Shown here one piece after another: positions 54,835 through 62,676 of a stretch of DNA of 64,000 nt. The notes beneath the pieces were generated by a model. The model did no database searches and was not told the origin of the DNA. It was given only the letters and a program-made list of their open reading frames with translations. Location: the NCBI RefSeq assembly GCF_009939225.1, contig NZ_JAACJR010000008.1:183107-247106 (forward strand), read 5' to 3'. How positions within the stretch are numbered: position 1 is the stretch's first letter; each line of letters opens with the position of its first letter. Made by a program: the position numbers and the translations under genes. Source of the DNA: Sediminibacterium soli (GTDB lineage Bacteria; Bacteroidota; Bacteroidia; Chitinophagales; Chitinophagaceae).

Positions 54835-56235
54835 ATGAAAAATATCCTGGTTATCGTTTTCTCTTTTGTCTGGGTATGTTCGTTTGCACAAGTGAAACCC
54901 CTGGGGCCTCTACCCACCAAACAGCAGTTACAATGGCATGAGAAGGAATTTTATCTTTTTGTTCATTTTGGCCCGAATACATTTACCGAAAAGGAATGGG
55001 GCGATGGCAAGGAAGATCCCTCTGCATTCAATCCCTCCGGTCTGGATTGCGCCCAATGGGTAAGGATCGCCAGGCAGGCGGGTGCAAAAGGCATCATCCT
55101 CACGGCCAAACACCATGATGGGTTTTGTCTGTGGCCAAGCAAACACAGCACGCATACCGTAAGGGAAAGCAAATGGATGAACGGGAAAGGCGATGTGGTA
55201 AAAGCACTGTCCGAAGCCTGTAAAAAAGCCGGACTGGAAATGGGTATATACATCTCTCCCTGGGACAGGAACCACCCTGACTACGGAACCCCGGCCTACA
55301 ACGATGTGTACATTGCCACCATGAAAGAACTGCTGACCCAGTACGGAAAGTATTTTGAATTGTGGTGGGACGGCGCCAACGGCGAAGGCCCCAACGGAAA
55401 GAAACAGGTATACGATTTCCGCCGCTTCCAGGATTCAGCGCTCAAATGGCAGCCGCAGCTGGTTATATTCAGCGATATCGGTCCGCATATACGCTGGTGC
55501 GGCAACGAACGGGGTTTTATCGGCAACACCAACTGGAACCTGCTTGACACCGCCGGTTTTCAGCGCGGTCATGGCGCACCCCCGACCGATACGTTGAACA
55601 GGGGCAATGTATACGGAAAGAACTGGATACCCGCAGAAGCAGATGTATCGATCAGACCGGGATGGTTCTATCATGCATCGGAAGACAGCAAGGTAAAATC
55701 GGCGGAAGCCCTGTTCAACCTGTACCTGCATTCGGTGGGCAATGGCGGCAACCTGCTCCTGAATGTGCCGCCCGACAGATCAGGCAGGTTTCATGCAGCG
55801 GATTCTGCGGCGCTGGTAAACTTCCGGAAACTGAGGGAACAGGCTTTTGCCAAAGACCTGCTCAGCGGCGCTGCGGTACATACCACCGACAGGAACAAAA
55901 GCAACCTGAAACATATTACCGATCATCGCAACAATACCTACTGGGCCGCCGAGGCGGAAAGCAATGCCGGGCTGTCATTTACGCTGCCCGCCAGGCAAAA
56001 GATCAATGCAGTGGCGCTGGAAGAAATGATCAGCCTTGGGCAGCGGGTGATCAGCTTTACGATCGAGGCCGAAGCAAACGGCGTCTTCCGGAAAGTATTC
56101 GAGGGCACCACCATCGGCCGCAAAAAAATCGCGGTGTTTCCCGAGACCGAAACAAAACAGCTGCGCGTAACCTTTACCGGTGCCAAAGCCGCACCGGTGA
56201 TCAGGGGGATTTCGGCGTATCATTTCGGTATGTAG
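54835..56235 (+). CDS. Alpha-L-fucosidase (GH29), secreted
   Basis: This 466-residue glycosidase has a signal peptide (MKNILVIVFSFVWVCSFAQ). The GH29 catalytic domain carries WHEKEFYLFVHFGPNTFTEKEWGDG (about 34-58), ILTAKHHDGFCLWPSKHS (about 87-104), GIYISPWDRNHPDYG and FELWWDGANGEG (about 178-189), whose Asp is the expected nucleophile. A C-terminal beta-sandwich (about 350-466) resembles an F5/8 type C carbohydrate-binding module. It releases terminal fucose, probably for glycan degradation. The start at 54835 was chosen for the signal peptide; the frame stays open into pdxJ. The stop touches the left arm of an inverted repeat. Confidence 0.95.
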   Translation: MKNILVIVFSFVWVCSFAQVKPLGPLPTKQQLQWHEKEFYLFVHFGPNTFTEKEWGDGKEDPSAFNPSGLDCAQWVRIARQAGAKGIILTAKHHDGFCLWPSKHSTHTVRESKWMNGKGDVVKALSEACKKAGLEMGIYISPWDRNHPDYGTPAYNDVYIATMKELLTQYGKYFELWWDGANGEGPNGKKQVYDFRRFQDSALKWQPQLVIFSDIGPHIRWCGNERGFIGNTNWNLLDTAGFQRGHGAPPTDTLNRGNVYGKNWIPAEADVSIRPGWFYHASEDSKVKSAEALFNLYLHSVGNGGNLLLNVPPDRSGRFHAADSAALVNFRKLREQAFAKDLLSGAAVHTTDRNKSNLKHITDHRNNTYWAAEAESNAGLSFTLPARQKINAVALEEMISLGQRVISFTIEAEANGVFRKVFEGTTIGRKKIAVFPETETKQLRVTFTGAKAAPVIRGISAYHFGM

Positions 56236-56343
56236 GATTAGTGGATTGGCGGATTATTTTATTTTTGTGGCACGGAAAAACGCTTCTCAACGCCGGAAAA
56301 AAAAGGAATCCGCCAATCCATAATGCGCGAATCCGCCAATCCA
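56235..56343. repeat. Intergenic inverted repeat of GGATTGGC units
   Basis: The core 56242-56255 pairs perfectly (14 bp) with 56307-56320 and again with 56330-56343, so there are two right-hand copies 23 nt apart. The arms are GGATTnn heptads as at 40659 and 43424. It begins in the fucosidase stop codon region and ends 28 bp before the purE start. Confidence 0.9.
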
Positions 56344-56370
56344 TAACCGTGCAATTCCTTAACTTGCAGC

Positions 56371-56889
56371 ATGACAACCACTCCTACCGTAGGCATCATC
56401 ATGGGCAGCGACAGCGATCTGCCGGTGATGAAAGCCGCAGCCGATATGCTGGCTTATTTCGGTATTCCCTTTGAACTGACCGTTGTATCGGCACACCGCA
56501 CGCCGCTGCGTATGGTGGATTATGCAAGTACCGCAAAAGAAAGGGGACTGAAAGTGATCATTGCGGGTGCGGGCGGCGCGGCGCACCTGCCGGGCATGGT
56601 GGCGTCTATCACCACCCTGCCGGTGATCGGTGTTCCCATCAAATCTTCGAACTCGATAGATGGCTGGGATTCGGTTCTGTCGATCCTGCAGATGCCCAAT
56701 GGCGTACCGGTGGCCACGGTTGCCCTGAATGCAGCCAAGAACGCGGGTATACTTGCCGCACAGATACTGGCTGCACACGACGAAAATATTTCGGCGTCGA
56801 TTGCACATTACAAACAGGAAATGGGACATGAAGTAAGCGGCAAAGCGGGCAAACTCAAAAGCGAATGGCCCAACGGTTTTGACGAATAA
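56371..56889 (+). CDS. purE: N5-carboxyaminoimidazole ribonucleotide mutase
   Basis: This 172-residue class I PurE of the purine pathway has [43 protein letters not shown] and [24 protein letters not shown]. It moves the carboxyl group of N5-CAIR to give 4-carboxy-AIR. The protein is small and octameric in known structures. It is convergent with bshC (2 bp apart). Confidence 0.97.
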   Translation: MTTTPTVGIIMGSDSDLPVMKAAADMLAYFGIPFELTVVSAHRTPLRMVDYASTAKERGLKVIIAGAGGAAHLPGMVASITTLPVIGVPIKSSNSIDGWDSVLSILQMPNGVPVATVALNAAKNAGILAAQILAAHDENISASIAHYKQEMGHEVSGKAGKLKSEWPNGFDE

Positions 56890-56891
56890 GT

Positions 56892-58487
56892 TTATCCGAT
56901 CACGCCAAAGCCTTTGTTGAAACCGCCGGAATGATCGTAGATCTTCTGCAACCAGGCCCTTCCCTCCCTGGCATAATACAGCGAAAAATTATCGATCCGC
57001 TCCTGCAGACTGTTGTTCGGGAACAGTGCTGTTTTCAGCTTCGCTATCTGTTGCTGCTCCGAATCGAACATTTGTTTTTCCGCACGCAGCAGTTTTTTTT
57101 CCAGACCGGTTATTTTTTTCACCGCTTTTGTTTCCAGGGAAGCCACATGCTCCACCAGGCTTTTATCAACCGCCTCGGCGATCTTTTTCAGCTGCGCATA
57201 GAAAGTGTGCGCCTGGTTTATTTCTTCGGCAAGACTTAACTGGTGCCGGGTTTCTTTTTTAACCAGTTTGTTCAGGAGGAACTGTTCGTCGCGGAACATA
57301 TCGGTCAGGGAAAATCCCAGTTTACCGATCTTCTCCGACTGCTCTTTTGTCATCAGCAGGAACGAGTTTCGCAGCATCAGGACCGGGTAAGGGATCTTTG
57401 CCCCGGAAAACACGTCTTTCAGTTCGAGCCAGTAAGCCAGTTCTCCCCCGCCTCCCACAAATGCCACATTCGGCAACACCGTTTCCTGGAAAGCGCCGCG
57501 CAGGATCACATTGGCGCTGAACCTGTCGGGATACGATTCCAGTTCCTGCAGTATTTCTGCTTCGGTGAAGGAAAGACCCAGCGTTTTTACCTCGTATTTT
57601 CCGTTGATGCGCTCTATCCGTTCACGCTTGTCGTTCAGCAGGTAAAACAAATTGATCTCCCGCCCACCGGCCTGAACCTTGTATTCTTTCGGAAGACGCG
57701 CTATCGTTTCGCTTACCGTTTTATGCGAAAAACCTTCGGTCAGTTCTTTTTTTACCACCGGGCTAAAGGCTTTTTTCAAACCGGCATTATCCGGTACCAG
57801 CACCACCAGTCCGTAAGCACCAAACAAGGCGTTCACCAGTTCCAGCGTGGCCTGCTGGATGGTTTTTCCCTCGGTATAACATCGAACAAACAATTCGTTC
57901 AGTTCATTGCCATAGGGCAGCACGCCCGTTTGCCCGTATATTTCCCTGATCAGTCCGGTCAGGGCCTTGTCCACTTTCATGCGGCCCACGGCGCCTTTCT
58001 GGCTGGTTTGCCATACCAGTTTTCTACCGCCAATATTCAGGTAGCCGAGTTCATCAAGGTCTGCATCTTCGCTGCCCATATAATACACAGGAACAAAATG
58101 ATGTCCGGGCAGCTGCTCATTCAGCTCATCCGCAAGCCTGATCACATGGAGTACCTTGTAAATAAAATAAAGCGGCCCCGTAAAAATATTGGGCTGGTGG
58201 GCGGTGGTAACGGTGAAGGTATGCTGGTGGGCGAGCGACTGTATATTGGCGGTTACTTTTTCACCGGCAGCCATTCCCGCATATTGCTGCGTCAATGAAT
58301 CAACCAGCAACTGCCTGGGCGTATCGAATGCCCTGCGTGCCGCCACGGCATCTTTGATACCACTGATATCGGGTGTATGCAGGTAAAAGCCTTGCAGGGG
58401 TGCAGCGTAAGAAAGATAGTCGGTTACGATCTTCGAAAAATACCCGGTGCTATGATAAGGTAGATAGTTAGCTGGCTGATCCGTCAT
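56892..58487 (-). CDS. bshC: Bacillithiol synthase BshC
   Basis: This 531-residue protein is of the BshC family, which adds cysteine to glucosaminyl-malate in bacillithiol synthesis. Diagnostic segments are HQPNIFTGPLYFIYKVLHVIRLA (about 117-139), YYMGSEDADLDELGY (about 155-169), NVAFVGGGGELAYWLELK (about 345-362) and a C-terminal coiled coil. Bacillithiol is a low-molecular-weight thiol known in Firmicutes and Bacteroidota, so this organism probably uses it in place of glutathione. bshA and bshB are not in the window. Confidence 0.93.
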   Translation of the reverse strand: MTDQPANYLPYHSTGYFSKIVTDYLSYAAPLQGFYLHTPDISGIKDAVAARRAFDTPRQLLVDSLTQQYAGMAAGEKVTANIQSLAHQHTFTVTTAHQPNIFTGPLYFIYKVLHVIRLADELNEQLPGHHFVPVYYMGSEDADLDELGYLNIGGRKLVWQTSQKGAVGRMKVDKALTGLIREIYGQTGVLPYGNELNELFVRCYTEGKTIQQATLELVNALFGAYGLVVLVPDNAGLKKAFSPVVKKELTEGFSHKTVSETIARLPKEYKVQAGGREINLFYLLNDKRERIERINGKYEVKTLGLSFTEAEILQELESYPDRFSANVILRGAFQETVLPNVAFVGGGGELAYWLELKDVFSGAKIPYPVLMLRNSFLLMTKEQSEKIGKLGFSLTDMFRDEQFLLNKLVKKETRHQLSLAEEINQAHTFYAQLKKIAEAVDKSLVEHVASLETKAVKKITGLEKKLLRAEKQMFDSEQQQIAKLKTALFPNNSLQERIDNFSLYYAREGRAWLQKIYDHSGGFNKGFGVIG

Positions 58488-58588
58488 AAGGAATAAAAAT
58501 ACGATTTACACCCGACTGCTGTTCCCGTTCCTACTTTTTAACAGTAACGGCGGGCAGTTGATTACAGCAAACCCGGTGCCCGAATGTC

Positions 58589-59842
58589 TTATCGGTCAAA
58601 ACGACCCGGATCGAACGGTGCGATATCCATACTGAGTGTCTGTTCATTCAGCACCTCACTGACAAGTTTGCCGGTGGCAGGGCCAAGACTCAGTCCCAGC
58701 ATGGCATGACCGGTAGCCATGACCACATTGTTCCATCGTTTGGTGCGGCCGATATACGGCAATCCGTCTGCCGAGCAGGGCCGGTACCCGTACCATACTT
58801 TGTCGATGGAAGGCATTGGTATCCTGAATTCGGGATAGAATCTTTCCACCGCCCTGAGTATTCCCGCCACACGGTTCATACGCGGCGGTGTTTTGGTGGA
58901 GGTGATCTCCATGGTGCCGCCAAAACGGATCTTGTTGCCATCCATCGGCGTCAGCGCCACCCTGCCTTCTACCAGCACGGCGGGATGGTTGATCCGATAA
59001 GGTGCATCTTCCAGCGTAAGCGAATACCCGCGGCCGGGTATCAGCGGTATGCGTATATCCATCTCAGCCGCCAGTTCACGGGTCCACGAACCGGATGCTA
59101 CCACTACGGCATCGGCTTCGTAAACAGCGCTTCCGGTTTTCAGTCTGCGGATCTTACCGGCGCTGTGTTCGAAACCTGTTACCTCCTGGCCGGTCACCAG
59201 CCGTACACCCCTGCTTTCCAGACCGGCAATCAGTTGCTGCATCAGTTTATTGGGATAGAGATGCGCGTCGCACTTAAAGTACACCGCGCCGATCGCGTTG
59301 ACCTTTGTCTGCGGTTCCATCCGCTGCACCGCAGCCTGGTCCAGCAGCTGCGTGTCGAGCAATCCCAGCGCGTGGGCTTTGGCAACCGTATGCTGCGCAT
59401 GCTCTGCTGCGGCAGCAGTCTGGAACAATTCCAGCAGCCCCTTGTGTTCATAGGCAAACCCGAACCCGGGAAGGTTTTTCCAGTCCTCGTACAACTGCTG
59501 GCTCAGTATCGCGATATCACGCAACGGCACCGCCGATCGCTCCACATGCTCCGGCGTTGCGGAACGCATGAACTTAAGTCCCCAGTCGATCAGGCTCCTG
59601 CTGAATCTCGGCTGCACATAAAACGGGCTCTGCGGGTTCATCATCCATTTGAATCCCTGTTTGACAATGCCGGGCGTGGCAAGCGGGATAAAATGGCTGG
59701 GACAAACATACCCTGCATTACCATAAGAGCAGTTGTTGCGCATATCCGTTTTATCGATCACTGTAACCTCATGCCCGCTTTCACGCAAATACCAGGCAGC
59801 ACTCAAACCAATGATGCCGCCGCCGATAACGATCACTTTCAT
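58589..59842 (-). CDS. D-amino-acid dehydrogenase/DadA-like FAD oxidoreductase
   Basis: This 417-residue flavoenzyme starts with the FAD dinucleotide-binding motif VIVIGGGIIGLSAAWYLRESGHEVTVID, has the DadA-typical NCSYGNAGYVCPSHFIPLATPG (about residues 37-58) and ends with RPCSADGLPYIGRTKRWNNVVMATGHAMLGLSLGPATGKLV (about 355-396). It oxidises amino groups of D-amino acids, or cis-4-hydroxy-D-proline in related proteins; substrate cannot be decided. It is divergent from the sterol-desaturase-like gene. Confidence 0.93.
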   Translation of the reverse strand: MKVIVIGGGIIGLSAAWYLRESGHEVTVIDKTDMRNNCSYGNAGYVCPSHFIPLATPGIVKQGFKWMMNPQSPFYVQPRFSRSLIDWGLKFMRSATPEHVERSAVPLRDIAILSQQLYEDWKNLPGFGFAYEHKGLLELFQTAAAAEHAQHTVAKAHALGLLDTQLLDQAAVQRMEPQTKVNAIGAVYFKCDAHLYPNKLMQQLIAGLESRGVRLVTGQEVTGFEHSAGKIRRLKTGSAVYEADAVVVASGSWTRELAAEMDIRIPLIPGRGYSLTLEDAPYRINHPAVLVEGRVALTPMDGNKIRFGGTMEITSTKTPPRMNRVAGILRAVERFYPEFRIPMPSIDKVWYGYRPCSADGLPYIGRTKRWNNVVMATGHAMLGLSLGPATGKLVSEVLNEQTLSMDIAPFDPGRFDR

Positions 59843-59847
59843 GCTGT

Positions 59848-59945
59848 AAACTTAGGGGATTGGGAAGAGAGGAACAAGGAATGGGGAACAGAGGAGCAAA
59901 GAGCAGAGGAACAGGGAACGGAGGGCAGGGGGCGGAAGAGGGGGC
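59848..59945. repeat. Purine-rich degenerate GGAACAGAG-type repeat
   Basis: About 100 bp of GGAACA, GGAATGGGGAACAG and GGAGCAAAG-like units, almost free of pyrimidines, lie between the two divergent genes, just before the promoter of the desaturase-like gene. No clear inverted partner was found. Confidence 0.6.
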
Positions 59946-59968
59946 GTTTTCGGGTGGGGCATTTCGCT

Positions 59969-59998
59969 TTTGCAGGTTCGGGCAATCGATTACATTTG
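59969..59998 (+). promoter_or_regulatory. Bacteroidota-type promoter of the sterol desaturase-like gene
   Basis: TTTG at 59969-59972 and TACATTTG at 59991-59998 form a -33/-7 pair with an 18-nt spacer, close to the consensus TTTG-N19-TAnnTTTG. The ATG follows 17 bp later. It is the best promoter match in the window. Confidence 0.75.
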
Positions 59999-60015
59999 TA
60001 CAGACTGCTTGCAAT

Positions 60016-61263
60016 ATGGAAACATACGGGAAGATACTGTTGATAGCGATGCCGTTTTTCCTGGCGCTGGTGTTACTGGAGAAATGGTACGGATGGCGCA
60101 AAGGCAGGGATACCGTGCGCCATATCGATATGGTATCCAGTCTTGCCTCGGGCATCACCAATACCACCAAGGATGTACTGGGACTGAGTATTGCCATCAT
60201 CAGTTACCAGTGGCTGCTGCGGCATGTGGCGGTTATTCATGTGCCCGCGGGTTTCTGTACCTATCTTATCGCGTTTGTGGCACTGGACCTGGCAGGGTAC
60301 CTCACCCATCGTATCGACCACGAGTACAATTTCTTCTGGAACTCGCATATCATTCATCACAGCAGCGAGGATTTTAACCTGGCCTGTGCGCTCAGGCAGA
60401 ACGTGTCGATATTCGTTCGCATGTTCACGATTTTCCTGCTGCCCGCTGCACTGCTGGGTGTTCCTGCGCAGGTGATCGCCGTAGTGGCGCCCCTGCACCT
60501 GTTTGCACAGTTCTGGTACCATACACAGCATATCGGCAAAATGGGATTTCTGGAAAAGATCATCGTTACCCCCTCCCATCACCGGGTACACCATGCCATC
60601 AACAAGGAATACCTCGATAAAAACTACGGACAGATATTTATTTTCTGGGACAAATGGTTCGGCTCTTTCCAGGAAGAACTGCCGGGCGTTACACCCATAT
60701 ACGATATTACCCGGCCCGTACGCACCTGGAACCCGATCAAGATCAACTTTATGCACCTGTGGTTGCTGGTTCAGGATGCCTGGCGTACCAAAAACACGAG
60801 AGACAAACTCCGCATCTGGCTGATGCCAACGGGCTGGCGGCCCGCGGATATGCCGGAGCGATATCCGTTATACAAGATCGAAGACGTGTATGCTTTTGAA
60901 AAATACGAAACAAAAACAACCCCGGCTTTTACCACATGGATCTGGATACAGATGGTATTGCTGCTGCTTTTTGTAAGCTACCTGTTTGGCAATATTGCTG
61001 CCGTGGGAAACCCGGGAATATTTGTCTATGGCGCTTTTATCTTCCTGTTCGTGTATGCCATGACAGAACTGATGGATGCCAACATCAATGCATGGGGATG
61101 GGAAACCGCCAAAATGCTGTACGGTCTTTCTATCCTGTATTATAACGGCGGCTGGTACGGCTTACCCGACTGGGCCGGTTACCTGCTGACCGCGTATTTT
61201 ATTGCATCGCCCGCGATCACCGTATTCTTCCTGAAAAAACAACGGTCGGTAACATCGGCCTGA
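60016..61263 (+). CDS. Sterol desaturase/fatty acid hydroxylase-family membrane protein
   Basis: This 415-residue protein has about eight membrane helices and the histidine clusters of di-iron hydroxylases: HRIDHEYNFFWNSHIIHHSSED (about 99-121) and PSHHRVHHAINKEYLDKNYG (about 192-211), with WYHTQHIG in between. Such enzymes insert oxygen into or desaturate membrane lipids; the substrate is unknown. The C-terminal region (about 300-410) adds four helices beyond the usual domain. The start at 60016 was chosen because it lies just downstream of the consensus promoter; longer frames run into the purine-rich repeat. Confidence 0.92.
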   Translation: METYGKILLIAMPFFLALVLLEKWYGWRKGRDTVRHIDMVSSLASGITNTTKDVLGLSIAIISYQWLLRHVAVIHVPAGFCTYLIAFVALDLAGYLTHRIDHEYNFFWNSHIIHHSSEDFNLACALRQNVSIFVRMFTIFLLPAALLGVPAQVIAVVAPLHLFAQFWYHTQHIGKMGFLEKIIVTPSHHRVHHAINKEYLDKNYGQIFIFWDKWFGSFQEELPGVTPIYDITRPVRTWNPIKINFMHLWLLVQDAWRTKNTRDKLRIWLMPTGWRPADMPERYPLYKIEDVYAFEKYETKTTPAFTTWIWIQMVLLLLFVSYLFGNIAAVGNPGIFVYGAFIFLFVYAMTELMDANINAWGWETAKMLYGLSILYYNGGWYGLPDWAGYLLTAYFIASPAITVFFLKKQRSVTSA

Positions 61264-61404
61264 TAGCTTTCCGCCACTGTCATTCATCGGCCATATCTGT
61301 CCCGGAACCGTTTTTTTCCGGCGCATGCCGAACTAAAAAATCGTGCCAGCCAATTACATCGGTATGAATGTTTACGGCTTGCGAATAATAACTATTTTTC
61401 AAAA

Positions 61405-62676
61405 ATGATATTGATCGTCGATGACCTGCGGGAAAATATTCTTTCCCTGAAGCGCTTTCTTGAGCTGCACCAGTTCAGGGTCGATACGGCGGCATCGGGT
61501 GAAGAGGCGTTGAAAAAAATATTGAATACCACCTATGCACTGATCATCCTTGATGTGCAGATGCCCGATATGGACGGCTTTGAAGTTGCCGAAGCCATAG
61601 CCGGTTACAGCAAGGCAAAAGACACACCGATCATTTTTCTTACAGCGGTCAGTCTGGATAAACGTTTTGTCACAAAAGGTTATGCCTCGGGCGGTATCGA
61701 TTATGTTACCAAACCCCTCGATCCCGATATCCTGCTGCTCAAGGTAAAGACCTTTTATCGGCTCTATGAACAGAAAAAAGAACTGAAGGATATTCAACAG
61801 CAGCTGCGCCGGGAAATAGATACGCGTATACATGCAGAGAAGGACCTCAGTGAACTCAATGCCCTGCTCGAGCAAAAAGTGCAGGAGCGTACCGAAGAAC
61901 TGCGGCGCAGCAACGAGCAACTGGAGAAAAAAAATTCGGAACTGCAGCAGTTCGCCTATGTATCATCGCACGATCTGAAGGAGCCGCTGCGAAAGATCCA
62001 GATATTCAGCGACCTGATCAAACAGCGTTACCTGAAAGACAACCCTGATGCCGTTGGCTACCTGCATAAGATCATTTCCGCATCGGGCCGTATGACCACG
62101 CTGATCAACGACATCCTCGAGTACTCGAAACTTTCTTTTCAGCCCGATTTCAGAGAGCTTGACCTGAACCTGGTTCTCGGCGATGTGCTCACCGACCTCG
62201 ACCTGCTGATACAGGAAAAAGGCGCCACCATACGGGCAGAAACGCTGCCAAGGGTAAGATCGGTGAGCACGCAGATGCAGCAGTTGTTCCAGAACATACT
62301 CAGCAACGCCATCAAATTCTCCAAACCGGGTATACCGCCGGTGATCTGTATCGAATCGGCGCTGCTGGCGGAAAAATCGTTTGACGCGCCTGTGGTGACG
62401 GATGAAAAAGACGCGGACTACTGTCGCATTACGATACGCGATAACGGCATCGGCTTTAACGAAAAATACCTCGATAAAATATTTACCATTTTCCAGCGGC
62501 TGCACCCGCTCGAAAAATACGAAGGCACCGGCATTGGCCTGGCTATTGTAAAAAAGATCGTTGACAACCATGGCGGGCTGATCAATGCACACGGCGTACC
62601 GGATAAGGGGTCTGCCTTTACCATCATACTCCCGCTGCGGGAGCCGCCTGTCACTGCCGAAACAAACGTTTTATGA
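61405..62676 (+). CDS. Receiver-histidine kinase (REC-HisKA-HATPase), second copy
   Basis: This 423-residue protein has an N-terminal receiver (ILIVDDLRENI; LIILDVQMPDMDGF; YVTKPLDPD), a coiled coil (about 125-175), a HisKA domain with H-box SSHDLKEPLRKIQ (about 191) and a HATPase_c domain with RDNGIGFNEKYLDKIF and GTGIGLAIVKKIV. It shares its architecture with the kinase at 3437-4546. It overlaps the next sensor-kinase gene by ATGA, so they form an operon and probably a relay. Confidence 0.94.
   Translation: MILIVDDLRENILSLKRFLELHQFRVDTAASGEEALKKILNTTYALIILDVQMPDMDGFEVAEAIAGYSKAKDTPIIFLTAVSLDKRFVTKGYASGGIDYVTKPLDPDILLLKVKTFYRLYEQKKELKDIQQQLRREIDTRIHAEKDLSELNALLEQKVQERTEELRRSNEQLEKKNSELQQFAYVSSHDLKEPLRKIQIFSDLIKQRYLKDNPDAVGYLHKIISASGRMTTLINDILEYSKLSFQPDFRELDLNLVLGDVLTDLDLLIQEKGATIRAETLPRVRSVSTQMQQLFQNILSNAIKFSKPGIPPVICIESALLAEKSFDAPVVTDEKDADYCRITIRDNGIGFNEKYLDKIFTIFQRLHPLEKYEGTGIGLAIVKKIVDNHGGLINAHGVPDKGSAFTIILPLREPPVTAETNVL

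Noticed and set aside
21357..56343. CRISPR array or clustered direct repeats
   Set aside because: The intergenic repeats are inverted and degenerate with no regular spacers, and no cas gene is present.
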